From the NCBI GenBank assembly GCA_016880395.1, contig JAEHDN010000221.1:1-8481 (forward strand): DNA of 8,481 bases, read 5' to 3'. Numbering within the stretch: position 1 is the first letter of the stretch; every line of letters begins with the position of its first letter. Shown here piece after piece: positions 6,939 to 8,481 of this stretch. A program made the position numbers and the translations under genes. The notes under the pieces are model-generated. The model ran no database searches. It was given only the letters and a program-made list of their open reading frames with translations, and was not told the origin of the DNA. Origin of the DNA: Candidatus Eiseniibacteriota bacterium (GTDB lineage Bacteria > Eisenbacteria > RBG-16-71-46 > SZUA-252).

Positions 6939-8440
6939 GACCGAGATCCGGGCTCCCCATGTCCGGCTTCGACAATGCCGGTCTGGTCGACGGTGCGCGC
7001 GCCATCGAGGAGTGCATCGGCAATGCCGCGTTCCTCCGACAGGGTGCCCAGCTTGCTCTGCGCGCTCAGCCGGCGCCTCGAGGCTTCCAGATAGCGCGTC
7101 GTGCTGCCCGGAGGAAGGAGGCTGACCCGCGGCGCGGCCATGGCGCCAGGCTCGCGCCGCTTGCGGTAGCGTCCGTTGATGCGTTGCACCGCGTCATCGA
7201 GGCGCCTCGCGTAGAGATCGAGGTCGCCGGGCGGGATATCGAATTCGAGGAGCCAGTGGTGGCGTGGCACGTCGGAGCCGGCCGGAGGGGAGGCGTAGGA
7301 CACGTGGACATGAAGCGATCGAGCGCCGCAGGCGGCGTTCGCCTCCGCCAGGGCGCGCTCCACGTGCTCCCGGCTCATGGCCTCTCCGAACCTGTCCAGC
7401 ACCTCGCGCGCACGACCCACCACGCGGAGCCGAAGCGGGTCGGTCGAGGTGAACCGGACGACGTCGTCGACCGCGCAGCTGAAGAGACCGCTCGCGTTGG
7501 ATACGTGCAGCGTGTAGTCCACGCCGGTCGTAACGGATCCGACGGTATGCCGCGCGGGAGCCGAGCGGCCACGATCCTCGAGCGGCACGAACTCGAAGAA
7601 GACCCCGCTGCCGAGATGGAGAAGGAGATCGGGAGTCTCGTCGAGATCCTGGAAGGCAAAGAAGCCCTCGGAGGCGGAGTACGATTCGAGGAGCGCGACT
7701 CCGTCCCCCAGGCGCGATCGGAGGATGTCACGGTATCCGCTCAGGGCGACGCCGCCCGAGAAGAAGACGCGCAAGTTGGGCCACGCGCTCGCGACGGCGC
7801 CTCGCGTCGTGGCCACGGCGGTCTCGTCGCGGACCCGATCGAGGAGCGCCGGCGCCCAGCTCGGAACCATCACGATGGCGCGCACGTCGCGGCGGACCGC
7901 GATTCGGGCGGCCTCGGAGAGCTTCCGAGTCCAGTCGTCGAGCAGCATGGTCGCTCGCGGAAGGGCCTGAAACCAGGCCGAAGCCAGCGCCGGAGCGTGG
8001 TACGCCATCAACCCGCTGACCTCACCGGACAAGGTGCCGGGACCGAACTCGTTACGCTTGATCCCGCCGGGGACCGACAGGATCTTGCCGCCCAGGAGGT
8101 CGATCGGGCGGCGGCACCGCGCGAGGTAGGCCAAGCCGGGCGCCAGGCTCGCCCGGACGAGGGAGCGCACGGCCTCGCGAGAGAGCGGGACGACGCGGCC
8201 CCCGGACTCCGTGCCTCCCGAGACGGCAAACGTCGTGGTGCGGCCAGGCCAGAGGACATCGCGCTCGCCGTCCCGCGTGCGGGTGATGTACGGAGCCAGC
8301 GCGGCGTGATCCAGGAGCGGGACCTGCCTTTGATACGCCGCCACGAGGTCCGGGCTCCGAAAGAGCGCATCGTAGCGATGCTCGCGGCCCCAGACAGTGC
8401 CGGCCGACCGGCCAATCAGGCGCCGCAGGACCCTATGCAT
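6935..8440 (-). CDS. GH3-family acyl-adenylating enzyme (acyl-amide synthetase type)
   Basis: This 501-residue protein matches the GH3 family, relatives of plant auxin-conjugating enzymes in the ANL adenylating superfamily. FAVSGGTESGGRVVPLS (71-87) is the phosphate-binding motif. NLRVFFSGG (222-230) and LLESYSASEGFFAFQD (250-265) form the nucleotide-binding block, with E258 equivalent to the conserved acidic residue. FFEFVPLED (281-289), VDDVVRF (324-330, usually VGDVV) and VVGRAREVLDRFGEAM (340-355) follow. The C-terminal lobe ends with AQSKLGTLSEERG (460-472), the usual QxK closing motif. GH3 enzymes activate a carboxylic acid with ATP and usually join it to an amine. Bacterial members are poorly studied. 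No membrane segment or signal peptide is seen, so it is likely cytoplasmic. The ATG at 8440 is the first possible start after an in-frame stop about 37 bases upstream; the ribosome site is weak. It heads the minus-strand block and is coupled to the RND gene. In this setting it may supply activated acyl groups for the lipid. The family is firm; the substrate is unknown. Confidence 0.9.
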   Translation of the reverse strand: MHRVLRRLIGRSAGTVWGREHRYDALFRSPDLVAAYQRQVPLLDHAALAPYITRTRDGERDVLWPGRTTTFAVSGGTESGGRVVPLSREAVRSLVRASLAPGLAYLARCRRPIDLLGGKILSVPGGIKRNEFGPGTLSGEVSGLMAYHAPALASAWFQALPRATMLLDDWTRKLSEAARIAVRRDVRAIVMVPSWAPALLDRVRDETAVATTRGAVASAWPNLRVFFSGGVALSGYRDILRSRLGDGVALLESYSASEGFFAFQDLDETPDLLLHLGSGVFFEFVPLEDRGRSAPARHTVGSVTTGVDYTLHVSNASGLFSCAVDDVVRFTSTDPLRLRVVGRAREVLDRFGEAMSREHVERALAEANAACGARSLHVHVSYASPPAGSDVPRHHWLLEFDIPPGDLDLYARRLDDAVQRINGRYRKRREPGAMAAPRVSLLPPGSTTRYLEASRRRLSAQSKLGTLSEERGIADALLDGARTVDQTGIVEAGHGEPGSRS

Positions 8441-8481
8441 TACTACCGGAGCAATACCGGTTTTCCCGTGGTATCATTTTA
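8441..8481 (-). promoter_or_regulatory. Likely 5' control region of the GH3-RND pair, cut by the window edge
   Basis: This is the only stretch in the window without coding sequence. It is clearly richer in A and T than the genes around it. Read on the minus strand it starts TAAAATGATACCACGGG, which contains -10-like hexamers (TAAAAT, GATACC), and it leads to the ATG at 8440. No -35 element can be judged because the window ends here. No strong Shine-Dalgarno sequence is seen between it and the start codon. Confidence 0.3.
8444..8460. repeat. Direct repeat TACCGG-N5-TACCGG ahead of the GH3 gene
   Basis: TACCGG occurs at 8444-8449 and again at 8455-8460, exactly 11 bp apart, close to one helical turn. 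Because CCGG is its own reverse complement, the same bases also form a short inverted repeat, CCGG-N7-CCGG. Its place between the -10-like element and the start codon would suit a regulator site or a small hairpin in the leader. It is short and could be chance in GC-rich DNA. Confidence 0.25.

Noticed and set aside
5094..7094. 666-codon open frame on the plus strand opposite the RND gene
   Set aside because: Its product is almost entirely charged (Arg, Glu, Asp, Gly, His) with no hydrophobic core or motif. The minus strand carries a convincing RND protein across the same bases.

Overview
The window is GC-rich bacterial DNA (well over 60 percent by eye). It has compact, overlapping genes and essentially no intergenic space. 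The sequence does not fix the taxon. The GC content, the GTG start and the mix of families would suit a soil or sediment lineage such as Myxococcota, Acidobacteriota, Gemmatimonadota or a related uncultured phylum. That placement is inference.

Six protein genes fill the window in two converging blocks. The plus-strand block is a run of four genes. The first is the 3' part of a radical SAM protein of the cobalamin-domain-linked class (2-931, 5' end outside the window). Next comes a complete cobalamin-binding-domain radical SAM enzyme (945-2435). The third is a PLP-dependent alpha-oxoamine synthase closest in layout to bacterial serine palmitoyltransferase (2432-3688). The fourth is a GNAT/FemAB-like N-acyltransferase (3685-4851). 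The last three are joined by ATGA stop/start overlaps. The minus-strand block reads inward from the right edge: a GH3-family acyl-adenylating enzyme (8440-6935), then an RND/MMPL-type lipid exporter (6938-4767), also joined by an ATGA overlap. The two blocks overlap tail to tail by 85 bp. No RNA genes, mobile elements, CRISPR arrays or clear terminators were seen.

The families fit one job: making and moving an unusual membrane lipid. GH3 could activate a fatty or other carboxylic acid. The alpha-oxoamine synthase would condense an acyl thioester with an amino acid, giving a long-chain 3-keto amine (sphingoid-like base). The GNAT-like protein would N-acylate that base, as the bacterial ceramide synthase bCerS does. 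The two radical SAM enzymes would methylate or join unactivated carbons, and the RND protein would move the product between membranes. A ketoreductase (CerR-like) and an acyl carrier protein, expected for sphingolipid synthesis, are not in the window. The family calls rest on motifs read directly. The combined pathway is inference, and it is the most interesting thing here.
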